NCBI GenBank assembly: GCA_965197865.1
Contig: CBDANZ010000005.1
Span: 434,001 to 498,000, forward strand
Direction of reading: 5' to 3'
Origin: CBDANZ01 sp965197865
GTDB taxonomy: Bacteria; Acidobacteriota; Vicinamibacteria; Vicinamibacterales; CAVVIG01
Length of the DNA stretch: 64,000 nt
The translations under genes were made by a program, and so were the position numbers. Shown piece after piece: positions 25,296 through 33,562 of this stretch; within the stretch, counting starts at the first letter, position 1; each line of letters opens with the position of its first letter. Under the pieces are notes generated by a model. The model made no database searches, was not told the origin of the DNA, and saw only the letters and a list, made by a program, of their open reading frames with translations.

Positions 25296-27341
25296 ATGCT
25301 TGACCGCCTCCTCCGCCTGTTCGTCGTCATCGGCATCATGTCCTTCGTGTGTGCGTACACGTGGCCGGGACCGTTCCCCGCCGACGATCCGTTGGCGGTC
25401 CTGGTCCACTTCCACACGCCGAATTTCTCTCAAGCCGCCGTCGCCTGGTACTACGTCGCGCCGGGCGTGGCCGTCTATCTGGCCGGGATGCTGGTCGTCA
25501 GTACGTCCCGGATCTGGTTCGCCCACGCCGGCGTCCGGCTCGGGCTCCGCGCCCGCCTTCCCGCCTGGCCGCTGTCGCCGACGTCCGACGGCCCGGCCAT
25601 CGTCATCGGCGAGGTGCATCACCCCGTCAACCTGGTGGAGAGTCCGACCCCGGACTGGCTCGTGATCCCGGAGCGTGGCCTCTATACCGGCGTGGCGATT
25701 TTCGGGGCCGTCGGGTCCGGGAAGACCTCGGCGTGTATGCACCCCTTCGCGCGCCAGCTGGTGAGTTGGCACGCCAAGAATCCCGAGCGGCGCGTGGCCG
25801 CGCTCGTGCTGGAAGTGAAAGGAGATTTTTGCCACGACATCCGCCGGATGCTCGCCGACGTGGGCCGCGAATCCGACTACCTGGAACTGAGCATGTCGGG
25901 CGGCATGACCTGGAACCCGCTCAGCGCCTGGTGGCTCGATTCCTACTCGCTCGCCTACACCGTGGCGTCCCTCTTGAATCAGCTCTTCGGCAAGGGGAAA
26001 GAACCCTTCTGGCAGCAGGCGTACACCAATCTGGTCCGGTGGATCATCGAGCTCTACCGCGTGTTGCCGGGCGGATGGGTGACGCTGCAGGACGTCTACC
26101 ATTGCGCCATCGACAAGCAGCTCTTCGCCAAAAAGATCGAACAAGCGCAGACGTTCGCCGACGCGCTCGGCGAGACGTGGATCGTCCTCGCGCGTCACGA
26201 CTACACCGCGCACGTCGACGACGTGGCCGCGTGGGTGTGGAAGACGCACCCGGTCGACCCGGACGACGTGATCACGCGCGGGACGCCCGAGCGGATCGCG
26301 GTCCTCATGACGCACGACATCACGTATCGCATCGAACGCACCGAGACCGAGGCGGCGAAGGAGATCCGGCTCCGCGTGGAAGCCGTCCACCGCTGGTACG
26401 TCCACGACTGGAACACCCTCGACAACAAGATCCGATCCAGCATCGTGGAAGGCGTGTCCGTGTTCCTGTCCATGTTCGATCTCCCGGCGGTCGCGCGGGT
26501 CTTTTGCCCGCCGCCGCCTGCGAGTCGGCCGGCCCGCCGTCCGGTCGCGCCCGAGAACGCGCGTCACCAACCCCCGCCCCTCGCGGCGACGGCGTTCACT
26601 CAGGAACTCCCGCCGCTGGATCAGCTCATCGACCACGGGAAGGTGCTGGCCCTCAACATGCCCGCCGGCACCAATCCCGCGCTCGCGCGCGCGATCGGCG
26701 TCATGCTGAAGAACGCGTGGCTGCAATCGCTGCTGCGGCGGCCGACGAAGATGAAGGAATCGCCCGGCCGCTACGTCCGGCCGGCCGTCTTTCTCTGCGA
26801 CGAATATCAGGCGTTCGCCAGTGTCGGCGAGGACGACCCGAGCGGCGACGAGAAAGCCTTTGCCCTCACCCGGCAGTGCCGCGTCATCCCCATCGTCGCC
26901 ACGCAATCGATTAGTTCGTTGCGTTCGGTGCTTGGTAGCTCCGAGGCGTGGCGGACGCTTCTCCAGACGCTCCGCACCCGGATCTTTTTGAGCCTGAGTG
27001 ACGAGGCCAGCGCCGAGATCGCCTCGAAGCTCTGTGGGCAGGTCCGCAAGATTAAGGCCACCTACGCCATCAACGAATCCTCGCGGCAGAGCGGCATCAA
27101 TTTTCTGTCGGCCCAGGCCAGTAGCGGCGGCAAGAGCAGCCTCGGGGCGACCAAGAGTTTTAACGAACACCGCGAGGCGCTATTTCAGCCGCGCGACTTC
27201 GCCTTGCTGGGCAACTGTCAGGCGATCTGTCTCCCGTATGACGGGGTGCAGTCGCTCCCGCCCCGACGGGTGTACCTTAAGCCGCACTATCTCCCCGCCG
27301 ACCTCCCGTACTGGACCGCCAAACAGACAGGCCAGCTATGA
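25296..27341 (+). CDS. virD4: VirD4/TraG-type coupling protein (T4CP)
   Basis: The protein is 681 residues. Two N-terminal TM helices (LFVVIGIMSFVCAYTW; YYVAPGVAVYLAGMLVV) are followed by Walker A at ~137-144 in IFGAVGSGKTSACMHP. Walker B is in AVFLCDEYQAFA and the conserved TraG C-terminal region is in RVIPIVATQSISSLRSVL. It brings relaxed DNA to the secretion channel. An insertion-like Pro-rich stretch (PPPPASRPARRPVAPE) lies between the lobes. The ATG at 25296 is chosen because the upstream part of the frame crosses the hairpin region. It overlaps VirB11 by ATGA. Confidence 0.93.
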   Translation: MLDRLLRLFVVIGIMSFVCAYTWPGPFPADDPLAVLVHFHTPNFSQAAVAWYYVAPGVAVYLAGMLVVSTSRIWFAHAGVRLGLRARLPAWPLSPTSDGPAIVIGEVHHPVNLVESPTPDWLVIPERGLYTGVAIFGAVGSGKTSACMHPFARQLVSWHAKNPERRVAALVLEVKGDFCHDIRRMLADVGRESDYLELSMSGGMTWNPLSAWWLDSYSLAYTVASLLNQLFGKGKEPFWQQAYTNLVRWIIELYRVLPGGWVTLQDVYHCAIDKQLFAKKIEQAQTFADALGETWIVLARHDYTAHVDDVAAWVWKTHPVDPDDVITRGTPERIAVLMTHDITYRIERTETEAAKEIRLRVEAVHRWYVHDWNTLDNKIRSSIVEGVSVFLSMFDLPAVARVFCPPPPASRPARRPVAPENARHQPPPLAATAFTQELPPLDQLIDHGKVLALNMPAGTNPALARAIGVMLKNAWLQSLLRRPTKMKESPGRYVRPAVFLCDEYQAFASVGEDDPSGDEKAFALTRQCRVIPIVATQSISSLRSVLGSSEAWRTLLQTLRTRIFLSLSDEASAEIASKLCGQVRKIKATYAINESSRQSGINFLSAQASSGGKSSLGATKSFNEHREALFQPRDFALLGNCQAICLPYDGVQSLPPRRVYLKPHYLPADLPYWTAKQTGQL

Positions 27342-28294
27342 GTGGCGACGGGCTGGACCTGTTGAAACCGTTTTTGCCCGGCCTGGAGGCCGCGCTCGAC
27401 GATCCCGACGTGAGCGAAATCATGATCAACGGGCCGGGCAACGTGTGGCTCGAGGGACACGGCCGGCTGCGACCGATCGACGCCCCGCGATTGAACGCGG
27501 CGGCGCTCGAGCGGGCCGCGATCCATATCGCCCGGCCGTTGGGCCTGGACCCGGCCACGACGCCGATCCTCGATGCGCGCCTGGACGACGGCTCACGCGT
27601 GGCGATCTGCGTCCCGCCGGCCAGCCCCTCCGTCGCCATCACCGTACGGCGGTTTGGGACGCGATCCTTTTCGGCCGCACAGCTCGTGGCACAAGGCGCG
27701 CTCCCCGCGAACGTGCATCACGAAGCCGAGCGCGTGTTGCGCACCCGCCGGAACATCCTTGTGAGCGGCGGGACCGGGAGCGGCAAGACGACGCTCCTGA
27801 ACGCCCTCATCGCACTCCTGCCCGACGACGAGCGGATCGTCGCCATTGAGGACACCCTCGAGTTGCGCATCGACAGCCCGAACTGCGTCCGGTTCGAGGC
27901 GCGCGGGTTGCAGCAAGGCGCGGTCACGATCCGCGACCTGGTGCGTCACGCCTTGCGGCATCGGCCCGATCACATCGTCGTCGGGGAAGTACGCGGCGGT
28001 GAAGCCTCTGACTTGTTGCAAGCCCTCAACACCGGACACGGCGGCTCGCTCACCACCGTCCACGCCAACAACGCGGAGTCGGCGCTCTCACGGCTCGCCA
28101 GTTGCGCCATGCAAGGCGGCGGCGATCTCCCGTGGGACGTGACGTGCCGGGGCGTGGTTGACGGGATCTCGATGGTGATCCACATGACCCGCGCCGACGG
28201 CCGGCGCGTTGTCGAAGAAGCCGCCTTTGTCAACGGCTACGACGCCGGGAGTAATACATGGGACGTACAACGACTCGACCGCGTGACCGTCTAA
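27338..28294 (+). CDS. virB11: VirB11/TrbB-type secretion ATPase
   Basis: The protein is 318 residues. The N-terminal domain (DDPDVSEIMINGPGNVWLEG) and RecA-like C-terminal domain are both present. Walker A is ILVSGGTGSGKTTLLNAL, the Asp box IVAIEDTLELRI, Walker B-like HIVVGEVRGGEASDLL, and the His box GHGGSLTTVHANNAESAL. It forms a hexamer at the inner face of the channel. The gene overlaps the coupling protein gene by 4 bp, ending the secretion cluster. Confidence 0.95.
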   Translation: MSGDGLDLLKPFLPGLEAALDDPDVSEIMINGPGNVWLEGHGRLRPIDAPRLNAAALERAAIHIARPLGLDPATTPILDARLDDGSRVAICVPPASPSVAITVRRFGTRSFSAAQLVAQGALPANVHHEAERVLRTRRNILVSGGTGSGKTTLLNALIALLPDDERIVAIEDTLELRIDSPNCVRFEARGLQQGAVTIRDLVRHALRHRPDHIVVGEVRGGEASDLLQALNTGHGGSLTTVHANNAESALSRLASCAMQGGGDLPWDVTCRGVVDGISMVIHMTRADGRRVVEEAAFVNGYDAGSNTWDVQRLDRVTV

Positions 28295-28321
28295 GGCCGA
28301 GCCGCGCTCGCCTCGTCCTCC

Positions 28322-28768
28322 TTGGCCATCCTCGCCGCGCGGCTGGCCGTCGGGCCGGCGGCGGCGCACACAGGCCCCCAGGTTGAGCGTGTCATCGACG
28401 GCGACACCATCCGCGTACGGATGGATGGGGCGCGCGACACCGTCCGGCTCATCAGCGGAGACACGCCCGAGACGAGGTACCCCACGGTGGGCGTTGAACC
28501 GTTCGGCCCCGAGGCCTCCGCCGACACCACAGCCCGGCTTACGGGCGCGACCGTTCGCTTGGCCCTGGACCCAGCCGGTGACACCAGCGACACCGACGAC
28601 CGACTAGTGCGCGACGTCATGCGGCCCGGCGGCGAGCACGTCAACGCGACCCTCATCCGCGAAGGGTACGCTACGGCGATTCGGACGTTCCCCTACTCCC
28701 GGCGTCAAAAGTTTCTAGGGCTCGAAGCCCAGGCGCGACGGGAGCGGCGCGGGCGGTGGGCCAACTGA
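28322..28768 (+). CDS. SNase-like thermonuclease, probably exported
   Basis: The protein is about 148 residues from a TTG start. It has a short hydrophobic leader (AILAARLAVGPAAAH), then the SNase motifs VERVIDGDTIRVRMDG and VRLISGDTPETRYP, and EGYATAIRTFPYSRR near the C-terminus. Nucleases of this family occur in many conjugative plasmids (for example ParB of RP4) and may help entry or stability. It follows VirB11 after 27 bp, so it is probably in the transfer operon. The exact start is uncertain. Confidence 0.85.
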   Translation: MAILAARLAVGPAAAHTGPQVERVIDGDTIRVRMDGARDTVRLISGDTPETRYPTVGVEPFGPEASADTTARLTGATVRLALDPAGDTSDTDDRLVRDVMRPGGEHVNATLIREGYATAIRTFPYSRRQKFLGLEAQARRERRGRWAN

Positions 28769-28846
28769 GGCCGGCGGTGGGCCTGAGCACCAGCGCGCGC
28801 CCGCACACGCGCCCCCGTACTTCACAGACACAGGAGAAGCCACCCC

Positions 28847-29129
28847 ATGCCAGAGAATAACCTCAAGACGGCCGGAACTCAGCGCACGGGCGAGCAAGAG
28901 CCTCGACGCCATGCGCACACACGTCACGCGAGCGGCCGCGGCGCGTTCCGACGTCGCGCACCAGGCACGAGCTGCCAAAGTCGTCGACGCCGCCACGACC
29001 GCCGCCGACGCGAATCGGGCAGCGGCCGAGGCGTGGACGGCACTCGCCACCCGCGCGACCAAACAGGCGCTCGACTGTCGCCGCGGGGCAGAGCTGACCG
29101 AACGCACCCGACACCGATGGGCGCGCTAG
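28847..29129 (+). CDS. Small Ala-rich helical protein, probably frameshifted
   Basis: A strong CAGGAGAAG site precedes ATG 28847 (MPENNLKTAGTQRTGEQ). That frame then turns into Arg-rich shadow sequence. In the +1 frame the sequence SKSLDAMRTHVTRAAAARSD continues as a clean amphipathic Ala-rich helix to a stop at 29129. A single-base shift near 28893-28897 would join them into one ~93-residue protein. The alternative is a 72-residue protein from ATG 28911. Function unknown. Confidence 0.45.
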
Positions 29130-29353
29130 GCGTCGTCAGGTGGTGGTGTGCAGCTTACGGCCCGTCCGCTTCCCCGTCGGGAGTGTCCGGCAGCCAGCCG
29201 TGCGCCAGCCCGCTTCGCTCCCGTGCTGTCACACGTCCGGCCACGGCCGGACCCGGCCCTCTAGGATGCGTGGGCGGACCACTCCACGCGTGTTACGGTC
29301 GGTGGTGTCCCTCTTCGCGCGAAGCCGCGCGCGTCGGCGTCCTCGACCCGGGC

Positions 29354-29800
29354 ATGTCGCGGCGCGCGTTGCGGGAGCTGCTGACGGCGCAGTACGAACG
29401 GTGGTGGAACATCAACATCAAGCGGTTTCGGGCAAGAAGCAGTTCCTTGAATATGCTCGCCGCCCGCCGATCGCGCAACACCGATTTCGCCACGTCGGCC
29501 GTCAAGAAATCCGCTTTGTGACACAGGACACGCGCACGAAACGGACGGTCGAGACTACCTACACGCCGGCGGCGTTCTTAGCCACCCTGGCTGATCACAT
29601 CCCCGACCGCTACCGGCACACTATCCGATACTTCGGCCTGCTTGCGCCGCGCGTGAAAGGCCGGACGCATGACGCGGTTTTCGCCCTCCTGGGGCAGGAG
29701 CGGCCCGGGAAACCGAAGCCGCTCCGGTGGGCGGCCTCCCTGCAGAAGAGTTTCGGGGTCGACCCCCTCCTGGACCGCCACGGCCGGCGGAATGAGAGAT
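29354..29800 (+). pseudogene. IS91-family transposase remnant
   Basis: The first part (LRELLTAQYERWWNINIKRF) is in one frame and the rest, from about 29440, in another (RRPPIAQHRFRHV, IRFVTQDTRTKRTVETTY, TPAAFLATLADHIPDRYR, KPLRWAASLQKSFGVDPLL). Together they match the C-terminal half of IS91-type (Y2, rolling-circle) transposases. The catalytic tyrosines and N-terminus are absent. It lies exactly between the transfer module and the end of the defence operon and may mark how that cargo was acquired. Confidence 0.75.
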
Positions 29801-29830
29801 GTCGCCTTTACAGACGGAAGGCGACATCCG

Positions 29831-32584
29831 TTATTCTTCGTCGACGACAACCTCTTCCGCAAGGCCCAGGTCGCCCAGAATCTGCCGCACATCATCTGCA
29901 AGGCTCTTGACCACCTTCGCGTCGGCCGTAACGCGGAAGTCGACGCTGACCTTAAGGTCCGATCCCGACCTGAGCTTCGGCAGGAGCTTCGTGCCGAGCC
30001 GGTTCCAGGTTTCCGGGGGAACGATACCGCCCACGTGCAGGACCTTCGATGCCGGGCTTGTGTTGGGCCCTGGCTCGGGTGCCGGCGCAGGTGCGATCAC
30101 GGGCTCGGGCTGGGGAGCGGGGCTCGGCCCCGTTTCTGGCTCCGTCTTCAGTGCCTTGGCCCTGGATTTGTGGAGCAGGAATATGTCTGATTCGAAGGCA
30201 ACCTCGTCGCGGCCAATGGGCTCCTCGAACCAGACGCGCTCGTAGCTACCATCGGGATTCTTCGCAGAGCCCACTCCGAAATCACCTTTCTCGACGAACT
30301 CCACGATCTTTGCGCGAAGGACTGCGTCGGGATCCACCAGTCGGGTCAGGCTCCCATTCAGGAAGCTCTGGCGCAGACTCGCTAAGGGCCATGCGCCTGA
30401 CTCTGTGAAAAAGTCAGGCCAGTTTCGGTCCAGGTATCCCGCGCCGACGGACTCATTCAGCAGCGCCTGCGACTTGAGCGTAGTGATCACCCGACCACAG
30501 AGGCTCTCGCTGGCGCTGGCATGGCCTGCGCCAAGATCGATAGCCTCGAGTCCGCCAGCCCCTTGCACGTCGGCGAGGACCACGAACCGGTATCCGCCCC
30601 AGACCTCGTCCCGAGCGGCCTGGTTGGCGTCGGCAACCTTGACCTTGAGCTGCGTACGGTCGGCGGGGTCGAAGTCTCCACCCAAGGTGCCCTCGGCGAT
30701 CTCGGCCGCAACGCGCCTCCAGGCCAGCCAGAGCTCCACTTTCTGGCGCAGTTCCCGGCCCGGCTTCTTGAGACACCACACCAAGGAGCCGGGATACAGC
30801 CGCGGCGACTGCCCGCGTAGTTTCGTCCACTCAGCGATCTGCTCTCGGAGTGAACCCCCGCCGGTCCATTCCGCGTCTGCGTCGGCCACCACTAGCGTGA
30901 GCTTGGGCGTGTCCTGAATGGCCGCGCCGTCGGCCGCGTAGAAGACCTGCGGGATGCTCGCTCCCTTTTCGAATTCCTTCTTGATGAGCGACCGCATCGC
31001 GGGCCTGATCTCTGTATCTTCATCAAGTGAGGCGCGGCGGTCGCTAACGACCTTCTTCATAGTCGGCTGGTGGCTGATCTTGAAGCCATCCGAGCCGACC
31101 TTGCGCAAGAAATAGGAGCGGTCCTCGAGCGCAAAGGCGGCGCTGTCGACCGATGTCGTGTCGATCTCCGGTTCTCCGAGGGCGAAACGCAGCTCCGGCA
31201 AGTGGGCGATCTTGTCCACCTGGCCGCCGGAGGACTCGAACAGAACCGTGGTCCCCACGCGGCGGTGAATGTCCCGCAGGGCGCCCTTGCTGTCCGCGTC
31301 GAGCGCGCGCGCGTGAGCCTGCGCCCCAGCGATGTCGGCGTCGATCGCAGCCACGAGACGCTCACCGAGCTGCCCCAGTACCACACTACGGAACTCCGGC
31401 GCATCCAGCGGCGCTGAGCCGAGTGTGATTAACGGCTCGCGCCGGGCTTTCTGGAAGCCGTCCTTGAAGGCCCACGAAATCCATTGGGCTAGCATCGCCA
31501 GCGTTCCGCGCGTCTGTTGGTACTGCACCAACGCCTGCCACTTGCGCTGGAAGACGGACAGAGTCGCCGGGTGGAACGGGTAGCAGGCCTCGAATCGGCC
31601 GCGCAGATAATCGCGCGCTTTGGCCTCGGTCGACGTACTGTCCACCGCCGTCCACTCTGGAGGTAGCTGCGCGCGCCGCTCGAAGCACCAGTCCGAGTAC
31701 GCCTTGGCGACCTTCTGGCGAACGCGCTCGCCTCCTAGCTCGTCGAACAGACGACGGCGGACCACCTCACCAATCTCGGTTTCGTCGTTGGCGATCAGGT
31801 CTTTCGCGACCCTTCGGACCACCTTCGTGATCTTGTCCTGCCACTGCTGATCCCAGTCGGTCATCTCGACCTGGCTGCGCGGTAGGCTGATCACTGCCGC
31901 ACCGCGAGTGGTTGCTGTCATTGCGACCGTGAGGTTCTGAAGGAAGGCGTAGAACGGATCCGCCAGCCGGCGGTGACGGTTGACGAAGTTGAGGACCTCA
32001 TCGAAGAGAAGTAGTACGGGTGCGTCTGCCGCCTGGAAAATACGCCCGAGAGCCTCGGTTCCGGGCGGCGTCGCCCGCGCATCCGAGCCGAGTTCCTTTA
32101 CGCCGCGGTCTCCCGCCAGTTGTCGCGCCATGTCGATCCATGGCGTCTCACTCCCTTCTTGCGGATCCCAGGCGTTGCCCACGAAGGCCGCCACCTTAGC
32201 CTGGGGCGCCTCTGACAACCCCGCGTCACTGACTAATTCGGTTACGCCTTGGTAGGTATTCAGCTTCTCGCCGCCTGTTGCCAGATGGAAGAGCGCGGTC
32301 AACGTGTGCGTCTTCCCGCCGCCGAACTGGGTCACGAGTGTCATGACCGGCGCCGTGTTCGATGTCTCGCCGGCGAGTCGCCGGAGCACCATCCCACTGT
32401 GCTCTCGAAGCGCCCGCGTGAAGCACGTGCGGGCGAAGAACTGTCTCGCGTTGCGGTAGTCCTCAGGAGCGGACCCGGCGATCACCTGCTCCAAGTGGAT
32501 CGCAAACTCGTCGGGGTTGAAGGAGCGGCCCTCGCGCACCTCCTTGCGCGGTGTGGTGACCTTGTACCAGGGATCGAGGGCCAT
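29831..32584 (-). CDS. DUF499 (COG1483-type) AAA+ ATPase
   Basis: The protein is 917 residues. Walker A is at ~87-92 in LVTQFGGGKTHTLTALFH and Walker B in APVLLLFDEVLNFVNR. The N-terminus KVTTPRKEVREGRSFNPDEF and the helical middle are typical of DUF499 proteins paired with DUF1156 methylases in predicted phage-defence loci. The C-terminus after a Pro-rich linker (PSPAPQPEPVIAPAPAPEPG) resembles a substrate-binding tail. The ATG at 32584 is chosen for its GAGGAGG site; the longer frame is shadow of the upstream genes. It is the last gene of the operon. Likely role: ATP-driven partner of the methylase/helicase. Confidence 0.9.
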   Translation of the reverse strand: MALDPWYKVTTPRKEVREGRSFNPDEFAIHLEQVIAGSAPEDYRNARQFFARTCFTRALREHSGMVLRRLAGETSNTAPVMTLVTQFGGGKTHTLTALFHLATGGEKLNTYQGVTELVSDAGLSEAPQAKVAAFVGNAWDPQEGSETPWIDMARQLAGDRGVKELGSDARATPPGTEALGRIFQAADAPVLLLFDEVLNFVNRHRRLADPFYAFLQNLTVAMTATTRGAAVISLPRSQVEMTDWDQQWQDKITKVVRRVAKDLIANDETEIGEVVRRRLFDELGGERVRQKVAKAYSDWCFERRAQLPPEWTAVDSTSTEAKARDYLRGRFEACYPFHPATLSVFQRKWQALVQYQQTRGTLAMLAQWISWAFKDGFQKARREPLITLGSAPLDAPEFRSVVLGQLGERLVAAIDADIAGAQAHARALDADSKGALRDIHRRVGTTVLFESSGGQVDKIAHLPELRFALGEPEIDTTSVDSAAFALEDRSYFLRKVGSDGFKISHQPTMKKVVSDRRASLDEDTEIRPAMRSLIKKEFEKGASIPQVFYAADGAAIQDTPKLTLVVADADAEWTGGGSLREQIAEWTKLRGQSPRLYPGSLVWCLKKPGRELRQKVELWLAWRRVAAEIAEGTLGGDFDPADRTQLKVKVADANQAARDEVWGGYRFVVLADVQGAGGLEAIDLGAGHASASESLCGRVITTLKSQALLNESVGAGYLDRNWPDFFTESGAWPLASLRQSFLNGSLTRLVDPDAVLRAKIVEFVEKGDFGVGSAKNPDGSYERVWFEEPIGRDEVAFESDIFLLHKSRAKALKTEPETGPSPAPQPEPVIAPAPAPEPGPNTSPASKVLHVGGIVPPETWNRLGTKLLPKLRSGSDLKVSVDFRVTADAKVVKSLADDVRQILGDLGLAEEVVVDEE

Positions 32585-32595
32585 GGCGTTCCTCC

Positions 32596-32949
32596 TCAGG
32601 GTCTTCGTAAGCGGGCGAAGAGGTTTGTCGACGACTCTTTGAGCCGGGCGAGGTTCGCGTACGCGACCGGCGCAAAATCCTCTTCGCACGAGAATATGCG
32701 GAATCGGAAACTCTCGGTGACGACCACGTTGCGCGGCACACCGAGCGTCTCCACGTACGCCTCCGCCTGCTTCCGAGTGCCCTCCAGGCCGGCGCCGATC
32801 CGTTTGGCTTCGATGACGAAGCGGCAGCTCTCTGGCGTACGTGGCAGTGCATCGAAGAGCGCCACGTCGATACGCCGCCACTCGTCGGCGATGCGCTCAG
32901 GCGCCCAGCCAAGCGCCCGAAGGAAAGGGACTACAAAGTGCGCAATCAT
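32596..32949 (-). CDS. Small HsdR_N-like PD-(D/E)XK nuclease
   Basis: The protein is 117 residues from the ATG at 32949, which overlaps the stop of the EVE gene as ATGA. It resembles the N-terminal nuclease domain of type I restriction HsdR and related proteins. MIAHFVVPFLRALGW is followed by catalytic candidates D28 in EWRRIDVALFD and E47/K49 in CRFVIEAKRIG, then GTRKQAEAYVETLG. A free-standing nuclease domain suggests it acts in a complex with the other operon products. A TTG about 9 codons upstream is an alternative start. It ends 11 bp before the DUF499 gene. Confidence 0.8.
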   Translation of the reverse strand: MIAHFVVPFLRALGWAPERIADEWRRIDVALFDALPRTPESCRFVIEAKRIGAGLEGTRKQAEAYVETLGVPRNVVVTESFRFRIFSCEEDFAPVAYANLARLKESSTNLFARLRRP

Positions 32950-33548
32950 CTCGTTTTCGGCTGGCCCGTCTCCCAATCGCTCCGCGTAACCGTAAAGACC
33001 GGATCCCAGACCAGGGCCACGACATCGCCGAGCTCCCGCGGCACGTTTTCCATCGGCGTCTCTGCGGGAGGTAGCGCGGGCAAGGGTGCCTCCTGCCAGC
33101 GCGTGAGACCCGAGCCCACGAAGCGCCGGGCGTAGTCCGTGACCTCCGCGTTGCGGACCAGCGAGCAGCGGGTCGCGTTGGCCCCGAAGATGCAGCGCGA
33201 GAACACATACTCTTCGGGTAGTTGATGCCAACGGATACGCCGAGCGTGCCGCAGATCCCAACCGTTCACGTCATCGAATGGCTCGAGGTACTGATAATTG
33301 CTGGCGACGATACCCACGGCGCAGATGCGGTCGATTCCCGTGCGGAGCACGATGATGTCGCCGACATGCATCTCGCTGGCAAAGCGACGGACGAAGCCCC
33401 CCTCGAAGCGCTCGTCCTCTTCCCCCGGCTTCCCGTGTCCAGAATCCCCGGGCCCGATTAGTCCGACACCGTAGGAGAGGAACACGTCCGCGTAGGAGCG
33501 GTCGGAGGGTCCTGCGGATATCTGCCAAATAGCGGGGGTGGCCTGCAT
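32946..33548 (-). CDS. EVE/PUA-like domain protein (possible modified-base reader)
   Basis: The protein is 200 residues. The order of motifs resembles the EVE/PUA-like fold: YADVFLSYGVGLIGPGD, then MHVGDIIVLRTGIDRICAVG, then IVASNYQYLEP and the RRIRWHQLPEE strand. EVE-type domains bind modified bases in nucleic acids and occur in modification-dependent restriction. Its stop overlaps the small nuclease start, so the pair is translationally coupled, and it follows the methylase by 14 bp with an AGGGAG site. A reader that senses the methylase's mark is a reasonable inference, not shown. Confidence 0.6.
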   Translation of the reverse strand: MQATPAIWQISAGPSDRSYADVFLSYGVGLIGPGDSGHGKPGEEDERFEGGFVRRFASEMHVGDIIVLRTGIDRICAVGIVASNYQYLEPFDDVNGWDLRHARRIRWHQLPEEYVFSRCIFGANATRCSLVRNAEVTDYARRFVGSGLTRWQEAPLPALPPAETPMENVPRELGDVVALVWDPVFTVTRSDWETGQPKTR

Positions 33549-33562
33549 TGTCCGTTCTCCCT

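Noticed and set aside
25065..27170. 701-residue minus-strand frame
   Set aside because: It lies antisense to the coupling protein, which has clear Walker motifs. The frame is Arg/His/Gly-rich with no domains, a GC-driven shadow.
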